Positions 11,543-25,400 of a stretch of DNA of 64,000 nucleotides are shown piece by piece (within the stretch, counting starts at the first letter, position 1; the number at the start of each line of letters is the position of its first letter). Under the pieces are notes generated by a model. That model had not been told where the DNA came from. It worked only from the letters and a program-made list of their open reading frames with translations, and made no database searches. Source of the stretch: Vanessa cardui (lineage: Eukaryota; Arthropoda; Insecta; Lepidoptera; Nymphalidae). The position numbers and the translations under genes were made by a program. The DNA is taken from positions 3,709,001 to 3,773,000 of the forward strand of contig NC_061152.1 of assembly GCF_905220365.1 (NCBI RefSeq), written 5' to 3'.

Positions 11543-12143
11543 ATTATTAGTAATTCCATTTTTCTTTGAAAAAAGGTTTTGTTTTTGACCAGTAACTTAA
11601 ACTACTTTTTTTTTTCGACCACATTTTAGTTTTGGATGACTTATGTACAGCTTCATTCGGTCTAATTTTAAATTTAATTTATAAAATATATTATATAATA
11701 ATATGTTATACTATGTTGAGATGTATGTTATAATTGTCTGTTTACTTTTTTGCAGGTGAACCCTTTCATTCCTAATACCTATACCTTTAATTTATAGCAT
11801 TCCATAATTAATATATATATAATTAACATATAATACACTGCCAATCATAATATAATATAATTATATTTCTTATATAATCCCAAATTCCAAAAGCACCATT
11901 CCATTAAAAAAAAAAGTGTCTTTACCAGTGATAATAAAAATAGAAGCAATATTTTAACTGTTTTTATCTCTCTTTAGCATAAAAAAAAACACTATTTAAA
12001 TAATAGATTATTATATTAAATTATTATAAATAAATAAATAAATATATATATAATATAATTAATAATTCACATTGCACTATTTCAATATAATAATTATTTT
12101 ATTTAAGCTATTCGTCCGTTCGTATCGTCGCCATTTTGTTCGA

Positions 12144-12151
12144 TATCGATA
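12144..12151 (+). promoter_or_regulatory. DRE-like promoter motif (TATCGATA)
   Basis: TATCGATA, the insect DREF-type element of housekeeping promoters, lies 39-46 nt upstream of the start codon, next to CGCCATTTTG. No TATA box is evident at a suitable distance. This suggests a TATA-less core promoter or a very short 5' UTR. The transcription start was not determined. Confidence 0.45.
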
Positions 12152-12189
12152 AAGAATTTCGTGTAAGATGATAGGATAATATATCCACT

Positions 12190-12309
12190 ATGAGTTCGTC
12201 CCCAGCCATCGAGGCTACCCCTACCGCTACCCCTACCGCTACCCCATCCTCACCCGCGTTGAAGGCGCCAGACTACCACTTCCAGACTTCTACGCCGAAT
12301 TATTACAAG
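12190..12309 (+). CDS. OSBPL8: ORP5/8 exon 1 (start, residues 1-40)
   Basis: ATG at 12190 opens MSSSPAIEATPTATPTATPS, a Ser/Thr/Pro-rich, probably disordered leader. Part of it is a small in-frame repeat (the codons for TPTA recur). The exon ends YYK at a strong donor, AAG|gtaagt, in phase 0. I chose this ATG because it is the only Met ahead of the domain-bearing exons in this frame. No homologous conserved domain lies in this exon, so the start is less certain than the rest. Confidence 0.8.
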
Positions 12310-15300
12310 GTAAGTTTTTTTTATATTTTTTTAATTTTTGTTTTATATTTTTGTAGTTATATATTATTCAAAATCAAAAAATCAAAATAAACTTTTTTTA
12401 AGTGGGCTTCTACAAGCACTTTTGAATCGTCATTTAACAATTAAGTGAAGCTACCACCGGTTCGGAAAGTAGATTCTACCGAGAAGAACCGGCAATAAAT
12501 TCAGTAGTTACTCTTTTTCAACATTTAAAAAGTACAATCATATTAGTTAAATACAATTATATATGTATGTAATGTATCTCGCCTGGAAGACAACAGGTAT
12601 TAATTCCAAGCTTTTTTGTTTTTCATCTACAAAATCTTGTATCGAATACCGATATGAAAACTACGTGGTTTATTTTTTTTAAAATATATTCAAACTTTTT
12701 TGTTTAATATTTCATGCGTTTTGCTAATAGCTCTGCTATATTATACATTAAAAACAATGGTTGACAAATATGTCTCCATTTATAGTATATCACTATTACA
12801 TTTAACTGTATATATATACATTAATTTAACTTCCAAAGTTCAGATAACAGATTCGATGACGTTTCTAAACGATCGGTGACGTCAAGTCAATTCAAGGTCA
12901 AATTTGTTTATATTTACTCCTGTCATTGATATTGGTTATTCTAATAGTTATCTTATTTTGTATACTTACGTATAAATCGTTGGTACATCCATCCATCCTC
13001 CTGCCCTTATCCCAATTTTATTTGAGGTCGGCGCAGCATGTCTTCTCCTTCCATACTTCTCTGTCAGACGTCATCTCTCAAGTAACATTCTCTCTAACCA
13101 TATCGTCTTCCACACAGTCCATCCATCGTTTCCTTGGTCCTCTACCTATGTATCCATCCACATCCATGCTCAAGGCCTTCCTCACAATATGTCCCTCATT
13201 CCTCCGCATTACACGCCCATACCATGGCAGCCGCCTTCCACATAACTTCTCGGCTATCGGTGTCACTTTCAAACTTCCTCTTATGTACTCATTCCTTACT
13301 CTATCCATTCGCGTGACACCACACATTCCTCTCAGCATTCTCATCTTCGCAACATGCAATTGTCCTTCAGTCATCCCTTTTGTATGTTAAAATCGGAAGT
13401 ACATAATTACGAATATATATACATACAGACTACCCAATATATACACTACAATATATAGACTATATACAACTTTTTGATTGAAGACCAAACGTTAAAAAAA
13501 AGGATTTTTTTCGGTATTTTTCAAATATAATATGTATGTATCTTTTTTTATGGACGAGTATATGGGCCACCTGATGGTAAGTGGTCACCATCACCCATAG
13601 ATAATGACGCTGTAAGAAATATTAACCATTCATTACATCCTCAATGCGCCACCAACCTTGGGAACTAAGATGTTATGTCCCTTGTGCGTGTAGTTACACT
13701 GTCTCACCCTTCAAACTGGAACACAACGATACTGAGTACTGTTGTTTGGCGGAAGAATAACTGATAAGTGGGCGGTACCTACCCAGACGTATTGCACAAA
13801 GCCCTACCACCAAGATTATTAGATTTTATGACGTAGGCATCGGCTAAGAAAGAATTTCAATCAATTTTATCAAGAGCCCACGAAAGTTGAACAACAAATG
13901 TGGTTTGAGAGGTCTGAAATTAACGTTTTTTTTTAAATTAGACTTAATTTATTTATGAGCAATGTCCACGAGGGGAAAGCCACGGGCAATACATATTTTA
14001 TTTTATTTATTTATAATACATATAAAGCTTCTTGAATTGTTAAGGAATAAATTTGAAGAAATCAAGATATTAACTGTTGCTTTTCAATATATATTCTGTA
14101 ATGTTATGTATACGAAAAAATATTAATGATTTCATGAGAAAATGTGATACTCATAGCATTGGTACAAGGAACAAACACAAACTTGTTACTCCTGTTACTC
14201 GACTGCATAGAGTCAGTAACTGCTTCGTGGGGCAATGTATACGGTTTTACAACAGGATCCCAGAAAGCGTTCAAAATACATCTGTTGCCAAATTAAAAAA
14301 AAATATTAAGGAACGCTTGTGTGCAAAAGTTTATTATACAATTAATGAGTTTATGATTGATAGCACACCTTGGCAATGAAACGATCGCCTCATGGCTAAT
14401 CCATTTAATTTAAATTGTTTATATAATACACGAGACAAAAAAATAAAACCGCTGAGTTTCTTTCGCCGGTTCTTCTCAGGTCAGGGTGTTTTCTTTTCCG
14501 AACCAGTGGTAATGTTTCAATTGACCATCAATAAGAAAGTGTAATACTTCTATATTGTAATTTTAGTTTGAGTTTGATGGTATTTTTATGTGATTCCAGA
14601 AACAACACCAGCCCTTGAGTGTGGTCCTGTCAGCGACTGCCCCATCAACGCCCCCTACTTACGGTAAGTAAATGAATTAATTAACACTATAATTCTCACC
14701 TCGTACACAGTGTATGAAGTGAATTGGTGTATGCACTTGTGTAACACGAATTTAGCAAAAGGTACAGTAGCAGTGCCGTAAATAGCCTTTTCTGCGCCCT
14801 GTGCGAGATTCTATAACTACGCCCTATTTAAGCAGACCCTTTGCCTGTTTCACTGTCTCACTCACTAAAACTTAAACGCATGTTCACTAATGCAAATCCG
14901 TTGCCCATTAACGATAAACACTAAACACAAATACGCTCGTGCGCTGCCAAAACAATGAGCGCGATGTATGTTATTAATGCTACTAGCATGTAAGTACGTT
15001 TGTATTGGAATCGAGTACTAGGGACTCAGCGGAGTCTTAACAAGAGCAAAACGAAAACACAATAGTCCTGCCCAGTCTGTCTATTCTTGCGCCCCCGAGA
15101 GTCTACGCCCTGTGCCTGGGCACTGGTGGCACCGCCCTATTTTCGCCACTGTACAGTAGCGTTTGTTTTGGTTGTGAATCCGCTATATACTCATAAGATT
15201 TGGAAAGTCGAGGCTAGGTAATAGCCGAGATGACCCAGTGGTTAGAACGCGTGCATCTTAACCGATGATTGCGAGTTATAAAGCATCACTAAAAATTGGT

Positions 15301-17230
15301 TATATACATAATTAACTGAACCTGCGATTTTATCCCCGAGATTTTTATGTAACTATCATTTCACCCCTTCTAGGGGTGAATAAAAATGTAGCCTATAGCC
15401 AATGATATTCTAATAAACAGATATGTTATATCCATACTAAACAACTGAATAAAGTGTGCCGCGCCGGGGACCGTTTATTTTTTACATTTCGTTACAAGTA
15501 AAAAGGATAGCTTGATAAAAACAATAAGTAAATGGGATAACTAGATGTTTTAATTACGCAAAACGTATTACTACCTAATTATGATGTATTATAACGTATT
15601 ACTACTTAAAACGACTGAAAGCAAACGTCCTAATTAGGATGTTTTCTAGTCTTCACTTTTTGCGCGTTAATAACATATCTGTTTACTACAACATCATTGC
15701 CTATAGCCTATTACAACCAAAGTAGGAAAAAAAGATAAACAAATCTCAGAACTATGTATTGTATGCGATTGGCTAACTCAGCTATGTTGTGCACTACTAA
15801 GAGTTTACGATTAATATATCACTATTTATAATACTTTGAGCTGAGATGGCCCAGTGGTTAGAACGCGTGCATTTTAACCACGCAAGCACCACTATATATA
15901 TGTGCTTAATTTGTGTTTATAATTGATCTCGTGCTCGGCGGTGAAGGAAAACACCGTGAGGAAACCTGCATGTGTCTAATTTCAAAGAAATTCTGCCACA
16001 TGTGTGTATTGGGAGAGCGTGGTGGAATATGTTGCGACCTTCTTAGCCCAGCAGTGGGAAATTTACAGGCTGTTGTTGTTGTTGGTATTTTTGGACTGTA
16101 CAGTGTTTCCGTTTGCAAACGGTAAATAGAACGTTTTTGGGCAATGGTATACGCATATATAATAAGGTACCGGAAAATATAATCAATTTACCATTTTCAA
16201 ATTTTAAAAAGATTATTAAGACTAAATTAATAAATAAATCATGTTATTCATTAAAAGAGTACTTTTATAGAAAGGAACGCCTGGAGTTAGGCTCGGGTTC
16301 CATTAAAGAACATTAATTACTGTAAATAACAGCATTGTTAATCTGTTTATATGAAAATAGCAACTATGCGAGTTTCTTGCCGTTTCTTCTTTCTTGAATC
16401 TGCTTTCCGAAACGGTGGTAGTATTTAATTATTGACGATTCAAAAACGCTTCATTGTGAAATTTACTTGAATAAAAATGATTTGATTTGATTTATTGCAT
16501 TATTTATGTAATGGTAATAAATGTCAACCATATATACGGAAGCAATGATATTCTAATAATCAGATATGTTATACCCATACTAAACAACAGAATAAAGTGT
16601 GCCACGCCGGGGACCGTTTATTTTAAATTTCGTTACAAGTAAAAATGATAGCTTTATAAAAACAATAAGTAAAAGGAATAACTAGATGTTTTAATTACGC
16701 AAAACGTATAACTACGTAATTGTGATGTATTATAACGTATTACTACGTAAAACGACTTAAGGCAAACGTCCCAATTAGGACGTTTTCTAGTCTTCACTTT
16801 TTGCGCGTTAATAACATATCTGGTTACTAGAACATCATTGTACGGATGTAAATTTTCAGATCGTGAGTTTATAATTTGTACAGCTGTTAGAAAAATCACA
16901 TGCATCAAATCGCTGGCCTTTGATTACACACTAGCGCCTCTAGCGGCGAATTAAAGCGCGATTGGTTTTAACTTGAATTACAAATTAAATATTGTGTTTT
17001 TATTTTAATTTATATTTTTTTTTTATGAATATAATCTTAGCTTTGTAATTTGGTTCTCATACCATTGAAATACAGTTTTGACGAGACTGTCTTCCGTATA
17101 TGACGAAAATATATGTCTATAAATAATTTGTTTTTATGTTGTAATTATGTTAATATAATTGAATCTTTAAAATAAAATTAAATTTTTATTTAAAAAATAA
17201 CAAAAATGTTTGCCGCCCCCGGGTGGGCTC

Positions 17231-17267
<37 letters not shown>

Positions 17268-20200
17268 GCCAATTGCGCCACGGAGGCGATGGGAGGTCAC
17301 GCGAAATAGAGCAACGGTTTACACCACGAAAGATTTGTGATGCGTGACTCTATAATATATTTGAAATATTTTATTATATATTGCTTTTCATGGTAACTAG
17401 CAAACCGCCCCGGCTTCGCACGGGTGCAATACTCATGATATCACATTACAAACCTTTATTATCAGTGTTTCTTTACTATATTGTCCATGTATTATACAAA
17501 AACCTTTCTCTCGAATCACTCTATCTATTAAAAAAATCGCATCAAAATCCGTTACGTAGTTTTAAAGATTTAAGCATACATAGGGATATAAAGACAGAGA
17601 AAGCGACTTTGTTTTATACTGTGTAGTGATAATGTCTTTTTGTTTCCTTAAAATAGTTACATTACTTTTTGTTTTTGTTGAGGCCCCTTTTGATTTTCTA
17701 TGTAATTTGAATTTTATGACGTCAAATGTCATATTTCAGGAGAACCAACGCTCACACCTCCACCGCGGTCCCCCGGCGCTCCGCTAGCGACCCCGGCCTC
17801 TGGTGACGGGAGGGCGCACCCTCCGGACGGAACATCATCAGATAAGGTACATATAACTACAATAATTGGATAAATGGACACCAGCTACAAAAATAATACT
17901 TGTAACTATATTATATAATCGTAAATCGACTTTTAAGTTGTCTAATTTTTATTTAGTTTTATGAAGGAGAATTATAAATAATATTTTGATCATAGATAGT
18001 CATCTATAGATGAGTTAGATTAAAATGGTTAGATGTCTATCTATCTTGAGTAGTAAATTTATAGATCGTTCTTACATATTAATAAGTACAAAAAGTAATA
18101 TGATTTATAAGTAGTAGAAGAATACGCTATTATTTTTTACTTTTTGGGTCGTATTAATTTGTTTTGAGCTAGTGTTTTGTTTGGAGACGGTTTTTTTTGT
18201 TGAAAACTTTTGTTTATTGATTAAATATAGATTTTAAAAGTCTGAATATTATAAACGTCATTCAAAGATTGAATAAAAAAAAAAAACGTTGTAAGTTAAA
18301 TAAAAGATTGAGTTAAGTTTCAGTAATCACTTATAAAAAAGATAAATGATGATAGAATGTATGACAAAAAATTAAAACCAAAAAATATAAGAAATAAAAA
18401 CAAAAATATTAGAAATAAAAAATATAAAAGTATTTTTCGTAGGGGACACCCGGGTTTGAACCGGGGACCTCTCGATCTGCAGTCGAATGCTCTACCACTG
18501 AGCTATATCCCCGTTGAGTAACAAGTTGAAAAATCTCATTATATTGTAATGTAACGATTTATGTTTTCATTTATTATCTGTAATAATTCAGGTCTTTTAT
18601 AATACTAACTAATATTATAAATATGAAAGTCGATCTGTCTGTTTGTTACGAAATAGTCTTATGAAATATAATAACGCCTTTAGTAAAATTTTCAAGTAAA
18701 CACAAGAATCTCAACTTGTGGGCTTAACAGCGCTGAATTTTTCATATTTAATTCCTAAGGGGGTTCGTTAAGGGATGAAAATGTGTAAGTTTTTTTGTTA
18801 CATTTGAAAATTAGAATTTGAGATTTATGGTATGAATGGTATCTGGTTATAATTTCTGTTTTTGAGATTAAAACTGTTCTTAGGGTAAATCACTTGGGGG
18901 TGAAATTGGGGATGAAAATTATTAAAGTAAGGTAAAAAAGTAAAGTAAAGTAACAGCCTGTACATTTCCCACTGCTGAAATAAGGCCTCCTCTTCCATTA
19001 AGGAGAGAGTTTGGAACATATTCCAATGCGGATTGGTGGAATGCACATGTGGTGGAATTTCGATGAAATTAGACACATGCAGGTTTCCTCACGATGTTTT
19101 CCTTCACCGCCGAGCACGAGATGAATTATAAACACAAATTAAGCACATATGTATAGTCGTGCTTGCCTGGGTTTGACCCGCAATCATCGGTTAACATGCA
19201 CGCGTTCTAACCACTGGGCCGTCTCAGCTTAATTATTAACTGTTGTTGTTCCAGTCGTCAGAAACAGCAGTGGGGGGTGTGTCGCGAACGGCAAGCACCG
19301 CGCTCTCGCGTAAGGAGAGTTACAAGGCTCAGAGGCAGCACTACAGGAAGGAGAAGAAGAGGGCCGCCTCCGCCCTCCTGCACTCCATCGAGGATCCATC
19401 GGTCGTGGTGCTCTCGGATTGGTTGAAGGTAGGCTTCATATCTGGTCATGCTTAATACTTTAGTGTACATAAAGTAATGATAAATATGAGACAACATCAC
19501 ATACATCACTCTGATCCCTATGTAAGCAGCTAAAGCACTTGTGTTATGGAAGATCAGAGGTAACGACGGCACCACAAATACCAAGGCCTAATAGAAAAAT
19601 AACTGCTGAAAAATAGCAACCGGTCAAACCGGAGAACTGGCTAGAAACTCAGTAGGAGTTTCTTGCCGGTTCATCTCGGTAGAATCTATTTTCCGAATCG
19701 GTAGTAGCGTCACTTAATTGTTAAATGACATTAAATGAATTAATAAAGTGTTATTGCATATTTGGGTACTTTTTCATTAAAAGTGCTTATTTCCATAGTT
19801 AGACATGTTAGGCGTGTAATATAACTAACCTCGGTATTGACGGTACGAACTCTTCCTGAAGAGGAATGGCGTCAAAATTTCAAATTGTGTCCGGTAACGT
19901 CAGTTGACGTCGAAAGGTCATTTTCAGCGTATGAATTGATATTAATTATTGGAAAACGTCACAAGTTTGCTATCGATGGAAAAAACTGGAAATATATATT
20001 ATTGTTTATTTTTTACAAAAAATATAGTAAAAAAGTTACTTTTTTCTTGGTTTAATAGGTCCTATAATATTATAATAATAACTTCTAATTTAAATAACTG
20101 TCAAAATCTCATAAGAAATGTTTTTTTTTTTAATTTGATGCATGTTTTAGCGTTTCAATAGTGCATATAATCCGATGTCTTATTATTATGATACCCCATA

Positions 20201-22339
20201 CATTGTCCATTTCTCAAAGTTGGTAATGGTCTCCAGGTCCGCGGATCTCTGAAGTCATGGACAAAATTGTGGTGCGTCCTGAAGCCAGGTCTGTTGCTGC
20301 TCTACAAGAGTCCCAAAGCTAAAGTGAGTACTGGAAATTCTTTATTGCAATGGTAGGTATGATGAATAATAAAAACTGTGACCTTGAAATAACGTGACTC
20401 GGTCTGTCTGAATTTGATGACATTTGGTATGAAAAAGTTTGAACTCTAAAGGAAGGATATAGGATACTTTTTTGCCTGGCATATGACAACAAAACCCCGA
20501 AAATGTGAGCGAAGCCGGGGGTGACAACTAGTATGTTATATATGAGATAATTCTCTGACACTAAGCAGGTTTCCTTACTATGTTTACAAATTGGACTATC
20601 CCGGCTCAAACTCAGCTTATAGCTTGATATAATATGCTTCCTACTAATATTATAAATGGGGCAGTGTGTGAGGACGGATATATGTATGTTTGTTACTCTT
20701 TTACGAAAAATCTACTAAACGGATTTGGATGAAATTTAACAGTAATATAGGTTATACATGAGAATAACATATATACTACAATTTTAATGATTTTATATAT
20801 ATTTTTGTCATCATAATATAACGATACATAAAAGTAGCATACAGATCTCGCTCAGGACATATTATATGTATATATTCTATTTACAGAGAAGTCACTGGGT
20901 TGGAACAGTTCTGCTGACGTCCTGTCAGGTTATAGAGCGACCTAGTAAGAAGGACGGCTTCTGCTTCAAACTCTACCATCCCCTTGAACAGAGCATCTGG
21001 GCTCCGAGGGGGCCTCACAATGAAACTATAGGTGAGGATATATTGATAGATAAAAGCCAGACAAACCACATTAGCCAAATTATTTCATTGATTTGTATTT
21101 CTGGTGTATAAGGTGCGAGTATATTGTCATATTACGGCACAACTCAGATGTAGCATTGGCAAATTCAATAAAACCGATTACCGCCGATTCACACAACCAA
21201 CAGAAACAGCTCCCTATCGCGCCACTCGACGCTATTCGTCGCTATAGATTCCCGCGTCAGTTCGACCCGAGACAGCGAGTGCGTGTAAAGCGACGCGTCG
21301 AATTGACGAATATATTAGGACGTATGATATTACAGGTTATTGCGTTTGTGTAAAGATCATATTCACATGAGAAATAAATATTGATAATTTGGGATGGCGT
21401 ACTCAATTCGGATGTGATCGGTTTTACGAATTTTGCCGATGCTACATCTAAGTTGCATCGTACTATAACCGACTTCAAAAGTTTTTACTTTACTTGCTGA
21501 TAGGACTTTGTACAAGCGTGTTTGGGTAGGTACCACCGGCCCATCAGATATTCTACCGCCAAACAACAGTACTTGGTATTGTTATATTCCGGTTTGAAGG
21601 GTGAGTGTGCCAGTATAACAACAGGCACAAGGGACATAAAATCTTAGTTCCCAAGGTTGGTGGCGCATTGGAGATGTAAGAAATGGGTAATTTTTCTTAC
21701 AGCGTCATTGTCTATGTGGCCTATATGCTCGTCCGCCAACCAAGCATGACAAAGTAGGAAGATCTCAACTCGACTGTTTTTTAACTTTACCGTCTCGTAA
21801 ATTCAAATCGTTTATAAAAAATAAATTTGTGAAAAAGTCGTATTATTCGATACAAGATTTTGTAGATGATAAAAAAGCGTAAAATTAATACCTGTTGACT
21901 TCCAAGCAGGATATATTAATTTAAATAATTGTATTAACTAACATGACTGTATTTTTTTTAAAAGAGTAACTAATGAGTTTCTTGCCGATTCTTGTCGGTA
22001 GAATCTACTTTCCGAACCGGTGGTAGCTTCACTTAATTGTTAAATGACGATTCAAAAGTGCTTGTAAAAGCTCACTTGAATAAAGTATACTTTGATTTTG
22101 ATTTTCTTTGTCTATGGGCTTTGAAGAACGTTTATGGTCTATTTAATCTGTGGTCGAGAACACTTGACAGTTTTATTTAAAAAAAAAATGTGGCTTTCCC
22201 AGGTGCCGTGGTCCAACCTCTCCCCACAGCGCATCTCATCTTCAGGGCGCCCTCTCAAGCGGCCGGTCACTGCTGGTTGGATGGACTAGAACTAGCTTTA
22301 CGATGCAGCAATGCTATGCTCAGGTATGCCGTAATTCAT

Positions 22340-22404
<65 letters not shown>

Positions 22405-25400
22405 ATGGTTATAGGCTGGCGGACGAGCATATGGGCCACCTGATGGTAAGTGGTCAACATCACCCATAGACAATGACGCTGTAAGAAATATTAACTATTC
22501 CTTACATCGTCAATGTGCCACCAACCTTGGGAACTAAGATGTTACGTCCCTTGTGCCTGTAGTTATACTGGCTATATGAATAATACATATATAATTCATA
22601 ATACACAATACATACATAATAATAATACATATTGGACAACATCACATACATCACTCTGATTCCAATGTGAGTAGCTAAAGCACTTGTGTTATGGAAAATC
22701 AGAAGTAACGTCGGTACAAACACCCAGACCCAAGACAATACAAAACTAATGAACTTTTTCGATCGAACCCAGGACGTAAGAGTGGTGTACCCATGAAAAC
22801 CGGTGTACACACTACTCGACCACAGAGGTCGTCAAATTATCATTACACAGTATCAAGTCGCTTACCGCTGTCTGTCCCTATGTATGCTTAGATCTTTAAT
22901 ACGCAACGGATTTTGATGCGGTGTTTTTTAATAGATAGATTGATTCGAAAGGGAGTTGCTTGTATATAATATACAGACAATATAGTAAAGAAACACTGAT
23001 CATTTTAGAAGTGTCTAATGTGATGTCGTAAATAAACAAATTCTGTAGTATATTTAGCATCAGTATTGCACCCTTATGAAACCAGGCGGGTTACTGAATA
23101 TTGACTAAATACCTAAATAACATTTTTTTAATTTTCATTATTGAGACATATTACTTCCTAAAGTTGGTGGCGTATCGGTGATGTAATTAATGATTAATAC
23201 TTATTACCAGTGTCTTCTGGGCAGTTACCACTTACCATCAGATGGTCAATTAGTCCATCCCAATGATGTTTTAATAAACAGATATGTTATTAACGCGCAA
23301 AAAGTGAAGACTAGAAAACGCCCTAATTGGGACGTTTTTCTTTGGTCGTTTTACGTTCTAATACGTTATAATACATCATAATTACGTAGTAATACGTTTT
23401 GCTTAATTAAAACATCTAGTTATCCCTTTTACTTATTGTTTTTATCAAGCTATCCTTTTTACTTGTAACGAAATGTAAAATAAACGGTCCCCGGCGCGGC
23501 ACACTTTTTTCTGTTGTTTAGTATGGATATAACATATCTGTTTATTAGAATATCATTGGTCCATCCGTTTCCTTATTTTATAGTACAAGTGTTTTTTTAA
23601 CTTTTTTCTGATTGTTCTTTTTTTGAATAGATGTTCCCGGTCGAAACCGGAACAGGCCGTCGAAGATGCACCAGCTTCGCAGACGAACATCTCCCACGAA
23701 GAGTTGGAGAAGCATTTCAATGAACATGGTCAGTACAGATTTTATTATTTATTAAATTAACGCCTGCGGAAAATATCATAGCAAATCATCACTATTGAAA
23801 CTTGTTGGATTTTTTCTTGCAGGCAACTTTTATAGTCGATTTCGATGGTGGGACTTATTAAAACTAGTATATCTTATTATAGTACGACACAACTTAGATG
23901 TAGCAGCGGCAAAATTCGTAAAACCGATTACTAACGATTTATACAACGAAAAGAAACAGTTCCCTATCGCGCCATTCGACGCTATTCGTCGCTATAGACT
24001 CGCGCGTTAGTTCGACCCGAGATTGCGAGTGCATAAATCGACGCGTCAAATTGACGACTATATTATATTATATAGCGTGCTTAATTCGGATGTGATCGAT
24101 TTTACGAATTATGCCGATGCTAAATCTAAGTTGTGTCGTACTATAGTTAATTAATAGTATATTACATATAGCTGTATTATATACAGTCGGGGTAAGAAAA
24201 GGTTCGTCACCTTAAGATCTATTTTCGTGCGCTCAGTGTGAGCGATAATCTGCTTTACCGATCGAGAATGACGTATTGCGTCGCAATGTCATTATTAGAC
24301 ATAATTAGGAAAGAGTACTATGTCAGTTTAATTTTATATGCAGTTGTTAGTTTAGTGCTTTAGTTCCAAAAGGTACTAAGAGCTTACGATTTGATAAAGG
24401 ATTGAATTTGAAAACTGACAAAGGTTTTTTTACTCTGACTGTATTACAAACCGTTCTATATTAAATTATCTCTAATGATAATACAATACTGTTGAACTAC
24501 TACAACTTGTGTCAAATTTAATTTGAAACACCACAGATTATAAATCACGACCAGTGACGTCACGACATTCAAGGTCAAATTTTGTTTCAATACTCCGGCC
24601 ATTGGAATCGATTCTATGTTAATATATTTAGTATTTATACGTAAATTAATATGATTTTAGCTGATGAGAAATTTCTGTGAAATTTGTGTTTTGTTTACGA
24701 ACGTTTGATGTTATTAGTAATAAGTATGTTCGAAATTTTATTTTAAAAAAAGAATGTATTCATAATGGCTCAGGTTTCATTGTTCGAAAATTGAATTCTT
24801 TTCTAATGTGGTCGACTCTGACGTCACGCTTTTATATGTGTGCGTGTATTGCATATAATAATAATACAGTAATACACTCATTAATATTAACAGAACACGT
24901 CCAGTCCGGTTCGCGTCTCCGAATCGACTGAGACAATTTCGTGAAAATTTTGATAGGATCTTGTTTCGTGGTTACATATCGTGTATTTGTTTTCGTTCTA
25001 AGTATGAACTAAATAATGTATCGATATGGTATCGAGTCCTTATCGGATTATTTTTCTATTTATATGTATATGTCACCGTAAAGTTTTAAATGCCGTTATA
25101 TTATAATCTATCACGCGAGATTGCCATCTGTCGAAATATTGTGAACCTTAACATACACATACTCTTGGTGGTAGGGCTTTGTGCAAGCCCGTCTGGGTAG
25201 GTACCACCCACATTATTCTATCGCCAAACAACAGTACTCAGTATTGTTGTGTTCCGGTTTGAAGGGTGAGACAGTGTAACTACAGGCACAAGGGACATAA
25301 CATCTTAGTTCCCAAGTTTAGTGGCACATTGACGATGTAAGGAATAGTTAATATTTCTCACAGCGTCATTGTCAATGGGTGATGGTGACCACTGACCATC

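Noticed and set aside
13078..13374. Host gene on the minus strand
   Set aside because: The sequence is the common tail of an RTE-type LINE protein and is 5'-truncated.
24677..24931. 84-codon + strand frame in intron 8
   Set aside because: Low-complexity AT-rich codons, no domain, no phase-compatible splice sites.
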